NCBI RefSeq assembly: GCF_042684665.1
Contig: NZ_JBHULY010000025.1
Coordinates: forward strand, 62,001 to 126,000
Reading direction: 5' to 3'
DNA length: 64,000 nt
DNA from: Jejuia rubra
GTDB lineage: Bacteria; Bacteroidota; Bacteroidia; Flavobacteriales; Flavobacteriaceae
The translations under genes were made by a program, and so were the position numbers. The notes under the pieces are model-generated. The model searched no databases and was not told where the DNA came from. It worked only from the letters and a program-made list of their open reading frames with translations. Below, one piece after another: positions 17,716 through 26,401 of this stretch. Numbering within the stretch: position 1 is the first letter of the stretch; every line of letters begins with the position of its first letter.

Positions 17716-18087
17716 ATGACAACAAAAGAAGTTGCTGAAAAGCTAGTAAATTATTGTAGACAAGGGCTGTACGCCGAGGCAGTACAAGAGTTATACTCAC
17801 CAAATATCGTAAGTATTGAGCCCGATGGGGCGCCCGTAAAAGTATGTGAAGGCATAGAGGCTGTGATTGCAAAAGGACAACAATTTCAGGAAATGACAGA
17901 GGAAGTCCATGGCAATGAAGTATCAGATCCAGTAGTGGCGGACAAGTTTTTTTCTTGCAGAATGAAAATGGATGTTACCTTTAAGGGCGCCCCAAGAATG
18001 ACCATGGAAGAAATTTGTTTGTATCAAGTTGAGAATGGCAAAATTGTGCACGAGGAATTCTTTTTTACACCGATGCAACAGGGGTAA
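17716..18087 (+). CDS. NTF2-like/SnoaL-like small protein
   Basis: A 123-residue protein beginning MTTKEVAEKLVNYCRQG. The pattern of an N-terminal helix, then LYSPNIVSIEPDG and a beta-rich end (GKIVHEEFFF) is that of the NTF2/SnoaL cone fold. I prefer the ATG at 17716 to an in-frame TTG nine bases upstream. Proteins of this fold include hydroxylase subunits, isomerases and ligand-binding proteins, and nothing here separates them. The gene is divergent from the GlxA-type regulator, which suggests that regulator controls it. Confidence 0.75.
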   Translation: MTTKEVAEKLVNYCRQGLYAEAVQELYSPNIVSIEPDGAPVKVCEGIEAVIAKGQQFQEMTEEVHGNEVSDPVVADKFFSCRMKMDVTFKGAPRMTMEEICLYQVENGKIVHEEFFFTPMQQG

Positions 18088-18118
18088 TTTTTCTTTTACA
18101 CCACTTAAATTTTTAGCT

Positions 18119-18149
18119 GACCCACAAGGTTTTTAAAACCTTGTGGGTC
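18119..18149. repeat. 31-base perfect palindrome (CAAGGT repeat family)
   Basis: Arms GACCCACAAGGTTTT and AAAACCTTGTGGGTC are perfectly complementary around one central T. It lies between the convergent NTF2-like gene and the membrane metallopeptidase-like gene, 31 bases after the former's stop and 9 before the latter's end. It could act as a bidirectional terminator-like hairpin, but the same CAAGGT/ACCTTG core recurs at 28242-28319 and 58605-58656, so it belongs to a dispersed family. Confidence 0.75.
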
Positions 18150-18157
18150 TTGTAGCA

Positions 18158-18943
18158 TTATTTAATTTGCAAATGAATATGGTCATCATGACGAACAGCT
18201 TGACAGCCATGAAATCTAATTCGAGCCTCATTTGACAATCCTAGCGACTGCTTCAAATGGGGCTCTATAAATATTTTTTGAGTTGACGAATTGGAAAGTA
18301 ACTGTTGCAAAATGTGTTTGGTTCCTTCTTGATAGAAATCCAATTCATGGATAGTTCCAAAAGAAAGGTATTTGGTAAAGTCGTACTGCCGATATCCATT
18401 GTTTCGACATCTTTTTACAGTATAATTATCTTCAGAATTTACATAAACCCCATAACCTGAAACCGATGGCTTTTTGTCCGTAGGCTCTTTCTTTTCATCT
18501 AAATACATCAAGGAAAGGTCAACTTTCTTACCATCGTTATGACTTAAATGCGGAAACAAAGGGAAGCCGTCAATAAATGGGAAGTTGGCATCCAGATAGG
18601 TGATGGGCATGCTAGTAGATTTATAAAAAACCGATGCGTCATTTTGCAATTGTTTCTTTAGGTTGGGTGCGACATAATTTCTGAACAATAAGGGGTAGCA
18701 CCAGTTTCTAGGTTTTATTTCTTTACTGAAGGTTGGTAATTTTTCCCTGCCAAAGGATTTAGCGATAGGGGGTATTATAGCGATATTGAAAAGTAAATAA
18801 AGTATTGGAAACACAAATCGTTTTCGAATGCTCATGTGTTTTGAAACCCCAATACTAAGCAACCAAATCAACCCACCAATCTGAGTGAGGCAAGTAAGGA
18901 AAGTAAAAATAAAAAGGTGTTTTATTAACTTAAGAAGATTCAC
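18158..18943 (-). CDS. Membrane protein with a possible LAS-type metallopeptidase domain
   Basis: A 261-residue protein I do not recognise as a named family. Two hydrophobic segments lie near the N-terminus (about residues 6-34 and 44-62), followed by an extracytoplasmic domain. That domain contains LSHNDGKKVDLSL (a His followed six residues later by an Asp) and ends RHDDHIHLQ (an HxH). This HxxxxxxD...HxH arrangement is the zinc signature of LAS peptidases such as MepA, which cleave peptidoglycan cross-links, and HDDHIH is close to MepA's own motif. The start codon is a GTG or a nearby non-ATG codon and is uncertain by a few bases. A membrane-anchored murein endopeptidase is an inference. 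Confidence 0.55.
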   Translation of the reverse strand: MNLLKLIKHLFIFTFLTCLTQIGGLIWLLSIGVSKHMSIRKRFVFPILYLLFNIAIIPPIAKSFGREKLPTFSKEIKPRNWCYPLLFRNYVAPNLKKQLQNDASVFYKSTSMPITYLDANFPFIDGFPLFPHLSHNDGKKVDLSLMYLDEKKEPTDKKPSVSGYGVYVNSEDNYTVKRCRNNGYRQYDFTKYLSFGTIHELDFYQEGTKHILQQLLSNSSTQKIFIEPHLKQSLGLSNEARIRFHGCQAVRHDDHIHLQIK

Positions 18944-19117
18944 AATGGCTTAAACGTTTTGACTTTTAAACGTATAACACTTCCAATTAATATGTTCATA
19001 TTCATATTTTTTGATTGCCTATCCAACCCTTAAAATTTTCTTAAAGGTTTCAGGTATATTAATTTGTCCTGTCTTAATTTATTAAATTGAAGAAGTTTCG
19101 ACCAAATATAATTTGCA

Positions 19118-20050
19118 ATGAATTCAAAAATATACACCCGGAGGGAAATGGCAAAATTGACAGGCCTATCGGCTCTGGGCCTTTTAATGTCGCAAAATGC
19201 CATGTCATTTAATTTATCCAATACAATGTTAAAGCGCCCGATTTTTTCATCTAATGAAAAACTGCCGGTAATCGGACTGGGGACCTGGCAAACCTTTGAT
19301 GTTAAAAGCTCACCTACAGTTGATGCCCCACTGGTAAAGGTCCTAGAAATCCTAAGGGAACAAGGGGGTAGTGTCATTGATACATCACCGATGTATGGTA
19401 GATCAGAAGGAGTAGTAGGTGATCTGACGAAAAAAATGGGTATTGCCGATAATTACTTCTATGCCACAAAGGTCTGGACTTCTGGAAAGGAAAAAGGTAT
19501 ACAGCAAATGGAAAAATCATTTCAGTTAATGCGACGAAAACAAATGGATTTGATGCAAATTCACAATTTGGTGGATTGGGAAACCCATGTAAAAACTTTA
19601 AGGGATTGGAAAGAAAAAGGGAAAATCCGGTATTGGGGGATTACACATTATTTAGATTCGGCCCATGAGGCATTGGAAAAAGTGATTCAAGCCGAAAAGC
19701 CTGATTTCGTGCAGTTCAATTATTCGATTAGGAATAGACACGCTGAAAAATCATTGTTTCATACGATAGAAAAAAATGGCACGGCCGTATTAATCAACCG
19801 CCCTTTTGAAAGTGGTTCGCTTTTCGGAAAAACCAAAGGCAAGCCAATGCCCTTATGGTGCCTGGATTATGATATCAAAAGCTGGGGACAATTCTTTCTG
19901 AAGTTTATTTTATCGAATGAATTGGTGACCTGTGTGATTCCTGGAACCTCGAAACCGAAACATGCCTTGGATAATATGATGGCAGGTTTCGGTAGAATGC
20001 CAGATGCAAAAACTCGAGAGAAGATGTATAGCTTTATTAAAAATTTGTGA
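19118..20050 (+). CDS. Aldo/keto reductase with Tat-type signal
   Basis: A 310-residue oxidoreductase. The N-terminus has twin arginines (YTRREMAKLTGLSALGLL), pointing to export by the Tat pathway with bound cofactor. The aldo/keto reductase tetrad is visible: Asp in VIDTSP, Tyr in MYGRSEG, Lys in YATKVW and His in MQIHNL. It uses NAD(P)H to reduce carbonyl substrates; the natural substrate is unknown. It ends one base before the convergent M3 peptidase gene. A weak promoter-like TATAATTTG lies two bases upstream of the ATG. Confidence 0.85.
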   Translation: MNSKIYTRREMAKLTGLSALGLLMSQNAMSFNLSNTMLKRPIFSSNEKLPVIGLGTWQTFDVKSSPTVDAPLVKVLEILREQGGSVIDTSPMYGRSEGVVGDLTKKMGIADNYFYATKVWTSGKEKGIQQMEKSFQLMRRKQMDLMQIHNLVDWETHVKTLRDWKEKGKIRYWGITHYLDSAHEALEKVIQAEKPDFVQFNYSIRNRHAEKSLFHTIEKNGTAVLINRPFESGSLFGKTKGKPMPLWCLDYDIKSWGQFFLKFILSNELVTCVIPGTSKPKHALDNMMAGFGRMPDAKTREKMYSFIKNL

Positions 20051-20051
20051 T

Positions 20052-22112
20052 TTAGGACACTTCTTCCAATAGGCCGGCACGTCTCAACAGAGCCTCAGGC
20101 CTGGGTTCCTGCCCCCTAAAACGTTTATAAAGGGTCATTGGGTTTTCAGTACCCCCTTTGCTTAATACATGCTCCTTAAATTTGTCAGCGATGGATTTGT
20201 TAAAAACCCCATTTTCCTTGAAATACTCAAACGCATCGGCGTCCAAAACTTCAGCCCATTTGTAGCTATAATAACCAGAGGAATACCCGCCTTGAAAAAT
20301 GTGCGAGAAGGCTGTACTCATGCAGGTTTCTTTAGTTTTGGGGTATAAAGTAGTGCTCTCAAAAGCTTTGGATTCATGTACTTTAACATCGGCAATACCG
20401 CCCGGATCTTGCCCATGCCAACTCATGTCCAACAAGCCAAAACTCAATTGGCGCAACGTCTGCATGCCTTCCAAAAACGTGGATGATTTTTTTATTTTTT
20501 CAATCAAATCCATAGGGATAGTTTCCCCGGTTTCGTAGTGTTTGGCAAAGAGTTCCAAAGCCTCTTTTTCATAACACCAGTTTTCCATTACTTGACTGGG
20601 CAGTTCCACAAAATCCCAAAACACGCTAGTTCCTGACAAACTTGGGTAAGTTGTATTGGCCAACATCCCGTGAAGGGCATGTCCAAATTCATGGAACAAT
20701 GTAGTAACCTCATTAAAAGTAAGAAGCGAAGGTTTGGTTTTTGTCGGCTTGGTAAAATTGCAAACTATGGAAATATGTGGCCGGTGGTTATGCCCATTTT
20801 CAATCATCTGTGGCTTGTAGCTTGTCATCCACGCCCCATTACGTTTACCTTTTCTAGGATGAAAGTCAGCATATAAAATAGCCAGTAATCCACCGTCGTC
20901 TTTAACCTTGTAGACTTTAACATCTTCGTGATACTTGTCAATATAGTCTATGGAATTTTTATCTGAAATTTCCTCGAATTGTAAATCGAAAAGCTTGTTT
21001 GCAACTGTAAAAGCACCATCAATAACATTTTCTAATTTAAAATAGGGCTTCAATAGCTCATCGTCCAAACTGAACAGTTTTTGTTTCAGTTTTTCAGAAT
21101 AGTATGAGCCGTCCCACTTTTGAAGTTGTTCAATCCCATCTAATTCTTTTGCAAACTCTTGGAGCTTTTTAAATTCCCTTTCTGCCGCAGGCTTTGCTTT
21201 TTCCAAGAGTTCATTGAGGAACTTTTGAACATTTTGAGGAGTCTCGGCCATGCGCTCTTCCAGCACAAAATGCGCATGGGTTTTATAACCCAAAAGCTTA
21301 GCGCGTTGGTGACGTAACTTTGCAATTTCAAGAACATTCTTTTGGTTGTCTAATTCATCACCTTTAAACGATTTGCTTCCAGCCGCAAGCGTTATTTTTT
21401 TTCGCAATTCTCTATTATCAGCATAGGTGACAAATGGGATATAACTTGGGTAATCCAAGGTAAATAGCCAACCCTCTTTGTCTTTTGATTCTGCCAATTG
21501 TTTAGCGGCTTCTTTGGCGCCTTCGGGCAATCCTGATAAATCTGCTTCATTGGTAATCAGCATTTCAAACTTGTTGGTTTCCGCCAGAACGTTTTCGCCA
21601 AATTTCAATTTTAACTGACTCAGTTTTTTGTCGATTTCACGCAGTTGCTCTTTTTTCTCTTTCGGAAGATTAGCTCCATTTCTGGAGAAACTTTTATACT
21701 TTTTGTCCAAAAGGGTTTCTTGTTCGATGGTCAGATTGAGACTTGATTTTGAATCGTAAATTGCCTTTACACGTTTGAACAAATCTTCATTTAAGGTTAT
21801 ATCATTGCTGAATTCTGAAAGTAGGGGAGAGACTTCTTGCGCTGTTTTTTGAATGTTTTCATTTGTTTCGGCCGCATTCAAATTGAAAAAGACGCTCGAA
21901 ATACGTTCTAATTGCTTCCCTGAAAAATCCAAGGCTTCAATGGTATTCTCAAAAGACGGCGCCGTGTTATTTTGTGCTATTTGGTCAATTTCAATTTTAG
22001 CATCGGCGATAGCCTGTTTGAAGGCGGGCAAAAAATCTTCGTCCTTTACTTTTGAAAAGGGAGCAGTGTCGTATGGTGTATTGAAGGGTTGGAGCAGAGC
22101 GTTTGAATTCAT
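20052..22112 (-). CDS. M3 family metallopeptidase (Dcp/oligopeptidase A type)
   Basis: A 686-residue thimet-type oligopeptidase. The zinc site HEFGH lies in TLFHEFGHALHGML at about residues 472-476, with the downstream Glu in DFVELPSQVMENW. The N-terminus (LLQPFNTPYDTAPFSKVKDEDF) lacks a lipobox or signal, so a cytoplasmic location is likely, where it would degrade short peptides. Length matches Dcp and oligopeptidase A, which cannot be told apart by eye. It is convergent with the aldo/keto reductase. A small plus-strand terminator and a possible short transcript lie between it and purE. Confidence 0.9.
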   Translation of the reverse strand: MNSNALLQPFNTPYDTAPFSKVKDEDFLPAFKQAIADAKIEIDQIAQNNTAPSFENTIEALDFSGKQLERISSVFFNLNAAETNENIQKTAQEVSPLLSEFSNDITLNEDLFKRVKAIYDSKSSLNLTIEQETLLDKKYKSFSRNGANLPKEKKEQLREIDKKLSQLKLKFGENVLAETNKFEMLITNEADLSGLPEGAKEAAKQLAESKDKEGWLFTLDYPSYIPFVTYADNRELRKKITLAAGSKSFKGDELDNQKNVLEIAKLRHQRAKLLGYKTHAHFVLEERMAETPQNVQKFLNELLEKAKPAAEREFKKLQEFAKELDGIEQLQKWDGSYYSEKLKQKLFSLDDELLKPYFKLENVIDGAFTVANKLFDLQFEEISDKNSIDYIDKYHEDVKVYKVKDDGGLLAILYADFHPRKGKRNGAWMTSYKPQMIENGHNHRPHISIVCNFTKPTKTKPSLLTFNEVTTLFHEFGHALHGMLANTTYPSLSGTSVFWDFVELPSQVMENWCYEKEALELFAKHYETGETIPMDLIEKIKKSSTFLEGMQTLRQLSFGLLDMSWHGQDPGGIADVKVHESKAFESTTLYPKTKETCMSTAFSHIFQGGYSSGYYSYKWAEVLDADAFEYFKENGVFNKSIADKFKEHVLSKGGTENPMTLYKRFRGQEPRPEALLRRAGLLEEVS

Positions 22113-22233
22113 TGATAATAAAAAAATGTTAAAGTTTAATTATATTATGCAGGCATTGTAAATTTTATATATTTTTGCCCAGATTTTTCAGAGGAGTTGA
22201 AAGACTCGTAAGAATTATTGTTAATAGCTAATG

Positions 22234-22259
22234 AAGCCCCGATTCGTCGGGGTTTCTTT
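22234..22259 (+). terminator. Rho-independent terminator, plus strand
   Basis: The stem CCCCGA / TCGGGG with a TTCG loop is followed by TTTCTTT. The T-rich tail is on the plus strand only, although both flanking genes run on the minus strand. It therefore seems to end a plus-strand transcript initiated in the 145-bp gap. Confidence 0.65.
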
Positions 22260-22740
22260 ATTTTAGGCCTTTGGCAGATTCGTTTACCTTTACCTTCAAT
22301 CCTTCCTTGTAAGCTATAATTTTGTCTAAAACACAGGAGTCATTCGAACCTAAGATTTGTGCTGCTAAAATCCCTGCATTTTTTGCACCATTAAGGGCTA
22401 CCGTGGCTACGGGAACACCTCCGGGCATTTGCAAAATGGACAGCACAGAATCCCATCCATCAATAGAATTACTACTTTTTACGGGCACTCCGATGACCGG
22501 TAGAGGCGACAAAGATGCAATCATTCCTGGTAAATGGGCGGCACCTCCGGCACCAGCAATAATTACCGCAAAACCTCTAGTGTGAGCATTTTTGCCATAG
22601 TCAAAAAGCTTTTCTGGAGTACGGTGGGCGGACACGATGTCTACTTCAACTTCAATATCAAAACCTTTTAAGATGTCAATCGCATCTTGCATTACAGGAA
22701 GGTCGCTTTTACTTCCCATGATTACGCCTACTTTATTCAT
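22258..22740 (-). CDS. purE: 5-(carboxyamino)imidazole ribonucleotide mutase
   Basis: A 160-residue cytoplasmic enzyme that converts N5-CAIR to CAIR in purine synthesis. The start MGSKSDLPVM (after NKVGVI), the SAHRTPEKLFDYG loop with the catalytic His, and the GGAAHLPGMIASLSPLPVIGVP stretch are diagnostic of class I PurE. It follows purK on the same strand with a 34-bp gap, forming the usual purK-purE pair that together replaces a single-step AIR carboxylase. The gene ends at the tail of the plus-strand terminator. Confidence 0.95.
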   Translation of the reverse strand: MNKVGVIMGSKSDLPVMQDAIDILKGFDIEVEVDIVSAHRTPEKLFDYGKNAHTRGFAVIIAGAGGAAHLPGMIASLSPLPVIGVPVKSSNSIDGWDSVLSILQMPGGVPVATVALNGAKNAGILAAQILGSNDSCVLDKIIAYKEGLKVKVNESAKGLK

Positions 22741-22774
22741 AAATTCAATATTTTAGATATTGTTTGTCGTGGGT

Positions 22775-23929
22775 TTATTCACTTATGACTTTAATCGATT
22801 TTTTAACTTCCTCAGCAACTCTTCTGGCCTCATTTAAATCTTCATTTACAATGGTTACATGGCCCATTTTTCTAAACGGGCGGGTTTGTTTTTTACCATA
22901 AATGTGAGGTGTAACACCCTCCATGGTCATAATGTTTTCAATATTTTCATAAACCACATTTCCGGTGAATCCTTCAGCTCCCACCAAATTTACCATCACA
23001 CCTCCCACTTTGCTATCTGTTCTTCCTAAAGGTAAATCCAAAATGGCTCGTAAATGTTGTTCAAACTGCGAAGTGTAACTAGCCTCAATAGTTTGATGAC
23101 CAGAATTATGGGGTCTTGGAGCTACTTCATTAACAAGAATTTCGTCCTCTTGGGTTTGAAACATTTCTACCGCCAACAAACCAACATGACTAAAAGCTTG
23201 GGAAACCTTTAAAGCGACTTCACGCGCTTTCATGGCCACATCACCCGAAATCCTAGCTGGGCAAATTACGTATTCCACCTGATTCGCTTCTGGGTGAAAC
23301 TCCATTTCAACAACAGGGAAGGTTTTTGTGACGCCAGAGGCATTTCTTGCTACAATCACAGCAAGTTCGTTTTTAAACGGAATCAATTCTTCAGCAATGC
23401 ATTCTCCTTTAGGCAGGCCGTCCAAATCTTCCAAAGTCCTTACAATTTTTACCCCATTGCCGTCATATCCAAATTGAGCCGCCTTCCAAACAAAAGGCAA
23501 TTCCAATCCACCATTTTGCAGGGCATCCTCAATTTCGGAAAGATATGCAAATCGTGTAAAATCGGAAGTAGGGATATCATTGTCCCTGTAAAACAACTTC
23601 TGTTTGGCTTTGTTTTGAATGGTGCGCAAAGTTTTCGATGCAGGATACACCTTTACGCCTTCTTTTTCAAGAGCTTCAAGCGCATCTACGTTGACGTTTT
23701 CAATTTCTATAGTCAAAACATCCACGTTTTTGCCAAAGTTGAAAACGGCATCGTAATCCATTAAACTTCCCAAATGAAATTCATTACATGCTATTTTGCA
23801 TGGGGCGTCTTCGCTGGCTTCTAAAACACAGGTATAAATATCAAATTTCCGGGTATTGTATAGCAACATTTTGCCTAATTGACCGCCTCCTAAAATACCC
23901 AGTTTGAAATTTGAAGAGAAATAATTCAT
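22775..23929 (-). CDS. purK: N5-carboxyaminoimidazole ribonucleotide synthase
   Basis: A 384-residue ATP-grasp enzyme that carboxylates AIR with bicarbonate and ATP to give N5-CAIR. The N-terminal loop GILGGGQLGKML, the ATP-grasp core (FVWKAAQFGYDGNGVKIV) and the metal-binding EVAPRPHNSGHQTIEA motif are clear. Length fits. It is transcribed ahead of purE. A -7 box TATTTTTG is present on the minus strand at 23968-23975, about 39 bases before the ATG. Confidence 0.95.
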   Translation of the reverse strand: MNYFSSNFKLGILGGGQLGKMLLYNTRKFDIYTCVLEASEDAPCKIACNEFHLGSLMDYDAVFNFGKNVDVLTIEIENVNVDALEALEKEGVKVYPASKTLRTIQNKAKQKLFYRDNDIPTSDFTRFAYLSEIEDALQNGGLELPFVWKAAQFGYDGNGVKIVRTLEDLDGLPKGECIAEELIPFKNELAVIVARNASGVTKTFPVVEMEFHPEANQVEYVICPARISGDVAMKAREVALKVSQAFSHVGLLAVEMFQTQEDEILVNEVAPRPHNSGHQTIEASYTSQFEQHLRAILDLPLGRTDSKVGGVMVNLVGAEGFTGNVVYENIENIMTMEGVTPHIYGKKQTRPFRKMGHVTIVNEDLNEARRVAEEVKKSIKVISE

Positions 23930-23967
23930 CGTAAAATTTTAGTTGAAATCTGAATTTTAAACTACTG

Positions 23968-23975
23968 CAAAAATA
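23968..23975 (-). promoter_or_regulatory. -7 promoter box of purK-purE
   Basis: TATTTTTG on the minus strand followed by GCAG, upstream of the purK ATG at 23929. A TTTG lies 25 bases further upstream, which is longer than usual -33 spacing. Confidence 0.45.
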
Positions 23976-24190
23976 CATTTAAAAATGGAACGTACAGCAC
24001 CAAAAATGTGAAGTTCCAGAAGATGAAGAGAATTCTTTAATCCATGGTGAACACTGGGTTTATCGATAATGTGACGAAAAACTTGGGTGTAATATTCGAT
24101 AAGTGGAATAAAAACTCGGATATAATTTTCCGATTTAATGCTAGGTTTGTAATATACTATTAATTAAGCCATTAAATTAAAAATTACCCC

Positions 24191-25111
24191 ATGAAAAAAA
24201 CTACTTTTTTAAAATATTTCGGTGCATTTTGTTTGATGCTATTGTTTACTGGAATTAGCTTTGGGAAGGAAGATATAGCTGATTACGGAAAGAACACGGT
24301 ATTTGCTGATGAAAACAACTTGCCCTATAATTTGCCATTGACTCCGGATTTTACGGTAATGGCAAAAATAAAGATCAATATTGCCGGGTCTAACTTGTTT
24401 ACCTGGTCCAATGAAGAAGGGCAGGTCTTTTCGTCTATCACCATTACCGATGATTTCAGGTTACATTTTAGTATCCCTGCCATAAATTACCAGATTACAT
24501 CTCACACATCATTGGAATCCGGGTGTCACCATCTTGCAGTGGTCTGTGATGCTGGTCTGATCACCTTGTATGTAAACGGGGTAGCGGAAATTTCTACTCA
24601 GATCAACCTGGTAGAATTGGCTGGCCTGATGGGTACTGTCAACCCTGCAACCATTAAAGGAAATTTGAAGGATTTGGGTGGATTTGTCATCAGTGAATTT
24701 GCATTGTTTGAAGACCCACTGGCTCAGGTTTTAATCCAACAATTTATTTCATCCCCTCCAGTAATTACCTCGGATGCGGAAATTGGATTGTTGTTAGCCG
24801 TAAACTTTAATTTACCGGGGATGCCATTTGAAGGATTAAGTGGGACTTGGTTAGCTGAGATTTGTACAACCCTCTCTTCTGATGACTTGGATCAAAATAA
24901 ATTGAGCGTGCACCCAAACCCAACATCAGACTATATTAAGTTGTCGAAAACTTTTGCCAATAGAACTTTTAGTGTACATGATATTTTGGGCAAACAATTA
25001 ATGAGAAGTGCAGTTGGTACAAATGGAGAAATCGATGTCCGCTCATTAAAAAGTGGAATGTACTTTCTGAGAATAGATAGCGAACGTTCCGTAAAATTCT
25101 TCAAAAGATAA
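24191..25111 (+). CDS. Secreted LamG-like protein with T9SS type A sorting domain
   Basis: A 306-residue secreted protein. The signal peptide covers about residues 1-25 (LLFTGISFG). The middle part has the alternating pattern of a concanavalin/LamG-like sandwich (HHLAVVCDAGLITLYVNGVAE). The last 75 residues (LSVHPNPTSDYIKL, then LKSGMYFLRID and a basic end SVKFFKR) are a T9SS type A sorting domain, so it should be exported across the outer membrane and attached to the surface. A specific ligand cannot be inferred. A clear terminator follows at 25132-25167. Confidence 0.78.
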   Translation: MKKTTFLKYFGAFCLMLLFTGISFGKEDIADYGKNTVFADENNLPYNLPLTPDFTVMAKIKINIAGSNLFTWSNEEGQVFSSITITDDFRLHFSIPAINYQITSHTSLESGCHHLAVVCDAGLITLYVNGVAEISTQINLVELAGLMGTVNPATIKGNLKDLGGFVISEFALFEDPLAQVLIQQFISSPPVITSDAEIGLLLAVNFNLPGMPFEGLSGTWLAEICTTLSSDDLDQNKLSVHPNPTSDYIKLSKTFANRTFSVHDILGKQLMRSAVGTNGEIDVRSLKSGMYFLRIDSERSVKFFKR

Positions 25112-25131
25112 ATTCGAAATAAATAATTTTT

Positions 25132-25167
25132 AAAAAGGCCATAACTTGGATGTTGTGGCCTTTTTTG
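25132..25167 (+). terminator. Rho-independent terminator after the T9SS protein gene
   Basis: Stem GGCCATAAC / GTTGTGGCC flanked by AAAAA on the left and TTTTTT on the right, 21 bases after the stop at 25111. The T-run on the plus strand fits this gene; the A-run also allows weak function on the other strand. Confidence 0.85.
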
Positions 25168-25200
25168 TTTCATAGCAATTCATACGAATACTGTTGGGTA

Positions 25201-25237
25201 CAAATCGTAAATCGAAAATATCGCAAATCGCAAATCA
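25201..25237 (+). repeat. Degenerate heptamer tandem repeat upstream of hpt-adk
   Basis: Successive units CAAATCG, TAAATCG, a 9-base variant, CAAATCG and CAAATCA end seven bases before the -7 promoter box. It belongs with the heptamer arrays at 26402, 39328 and 55549. Confidence 0.65.
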
Positions 25238-25243
25238 TTTAAT

Positions 25244-25251
25244 TATCTTTG
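25244..25251 (+). promoter_or_regulatory. -7 promoter box of hpt-adk
   Basis: TATCTTTG followed by CA is a close match to TAnnTTTG, 22 bases before the GTG start at 25274. The usual -33 region is occupied by the heptamer repeats. Confidence 0.6.
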
Positions 25252-25273
25252 CATCTTTCAAACTAACCAAAAG

Positions 25274-26383
25274 GTGATTCAACTTCACGATAAATTTTTT
25301 AAACCATTTATTTCTGCCGAAGAAATTGAAACCGCGGTGGACAGATTGGTGGCTGAAATTGCAAACGATTTTGCAGACGAAGTTCCTGTTTTTGTGGGGA
25401 TTTTGAACGGGTCGTTCATGTTTACCAGTGATTTTGTGAAGAAATATCCCAAGCCCTGTGAAGTTACTTTTATTAAATTGGCTTCGTATGAAGGTTTGAA
25501 ATCCTCCGAAGACATTCAGCGATTAATTGGATTAACACAGGATTTGACTGGAAGGACGGTAATAATCCTTGAAGATATAATTGATTCGGGGAAAACCCTA
25601 GCAGAAGTATACCGCATCTTTAAAAATGAAAAGGTGAAAACCTTGAAAATTGCTACACTTTTTTTCAAGCCCGAGGCATACAAAAAAGACTTTAAATTAC
25701 ATTATGTAGGTATAAAAATTCCTGATAAATTCATAGTTGGCTACGGCTTGGATTATGACCATTTGGGTAGGGATTTACCAGAAATATATCAAATAAAAGA
25801 AACGCAACACATGACTAATCTAGTATTATTTGGCCCTCCGGGAGCAGGTAAAGGCACGCAAGCCAATTTTTTAAAGGAAAAGTATAACCTTGTTCATATT
25901 TCTACGGGTGATGTTTTTCGATACAATATAAAAAATGAAACCGCTTTGGGTATGCTGGCCAAATCTTATATTGATAAAGGTGCTTTGGTGCCGGACCAAG
26001 TTACTATCGATATGCTAAATGCCGAAGTTGAAAAAAATACGGATGCCAATGGGTTTATTTTTGACGGTTTTCCACGGACTAATGCACAGGCTGAAGCCTT
26101 GGATAAATTGATGGATAGCAAGGATTCGCAGATCAATGCCATGATTGCCTTGGAGGTTGATGATGAAATTTTGGTTGAACGTCTTTTAAAACGCGGAGAA
26201 ACCAGTGGCAGGGCAGATGATGCTGACGAATCCGTTATCCGAAATAGAATAAAGGTGTACTACGCCGAAACTGCAATTTTGAAGGATTATTATACTGCCC
26301 AGGATAAATATTACGGTGTTGATGGTGTGGGTAGTATCGAGGAGATAACCAAAAGGTTAAGTAGCGTAATAGACGCATTATAG
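25274..26383 (+). CDS. Fused hypoxanthine phosphoribosyltransferase-adenylate kinase
   Basis: One 369-residue frame encodes two purine-salvage enzymes. Residues 1-178 are a hypoxanthine/guanine phosphoribosyltransferase, with GILNGSFMF and the PRPP-binding motif ILEDIIDSGKT (98-108). Residues 180-369 are a complete adenylate kinase, with GPPGAGKGT (187-195), ISTGDVFR, FDGFPRT and the short LID form RGETSGRADD. The start is GTG at 25274, since no ATG is in a suitable place. An ATG at 25811 (codon 180) falls exactly at the adenylate kinase N-terminus and could give a separate kinase. Bacteria usually carry these as two genes; fusions are known to me from Flavobacteriaceae. The short LID lacks the zinc-type insert. 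Confidence 0.93.
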   Translation: MIQLHDKFFKPFISAEEIETAVDRLVAEIANDFADEVPVFVGILNGSFMFTSDFVKKYPKPCEVTFIKLASYEGLKSSEDIQRLIGLTQDLTGRTVIILEDIIDSGKTLAEVYRIFKNEKVKTLKIATLFFKPEAYKKDFKLHYVGIKIPDKFIVGYGLDYDHLGRDLPEIYQIKETQHMTNLVLFGPPGAGKGTQANFLKEKYNLVHISTGDVFRYNIKNETALGMLAKSYIDKGALVPDQVTIDMLNAEVEKNTDANGFIFDGFPRTNAQAEALDKLMDSKDSQINAMIALEVDDEILVERLLKRGETSGRADDADESVIRNRIKVYYAETAILKDYYTAQDKYYGVDGVGSIEEITKRLSSVIDAL

Positions 26384-26401
26384 TGCTCTTTGCGGGAGTT
26401 T

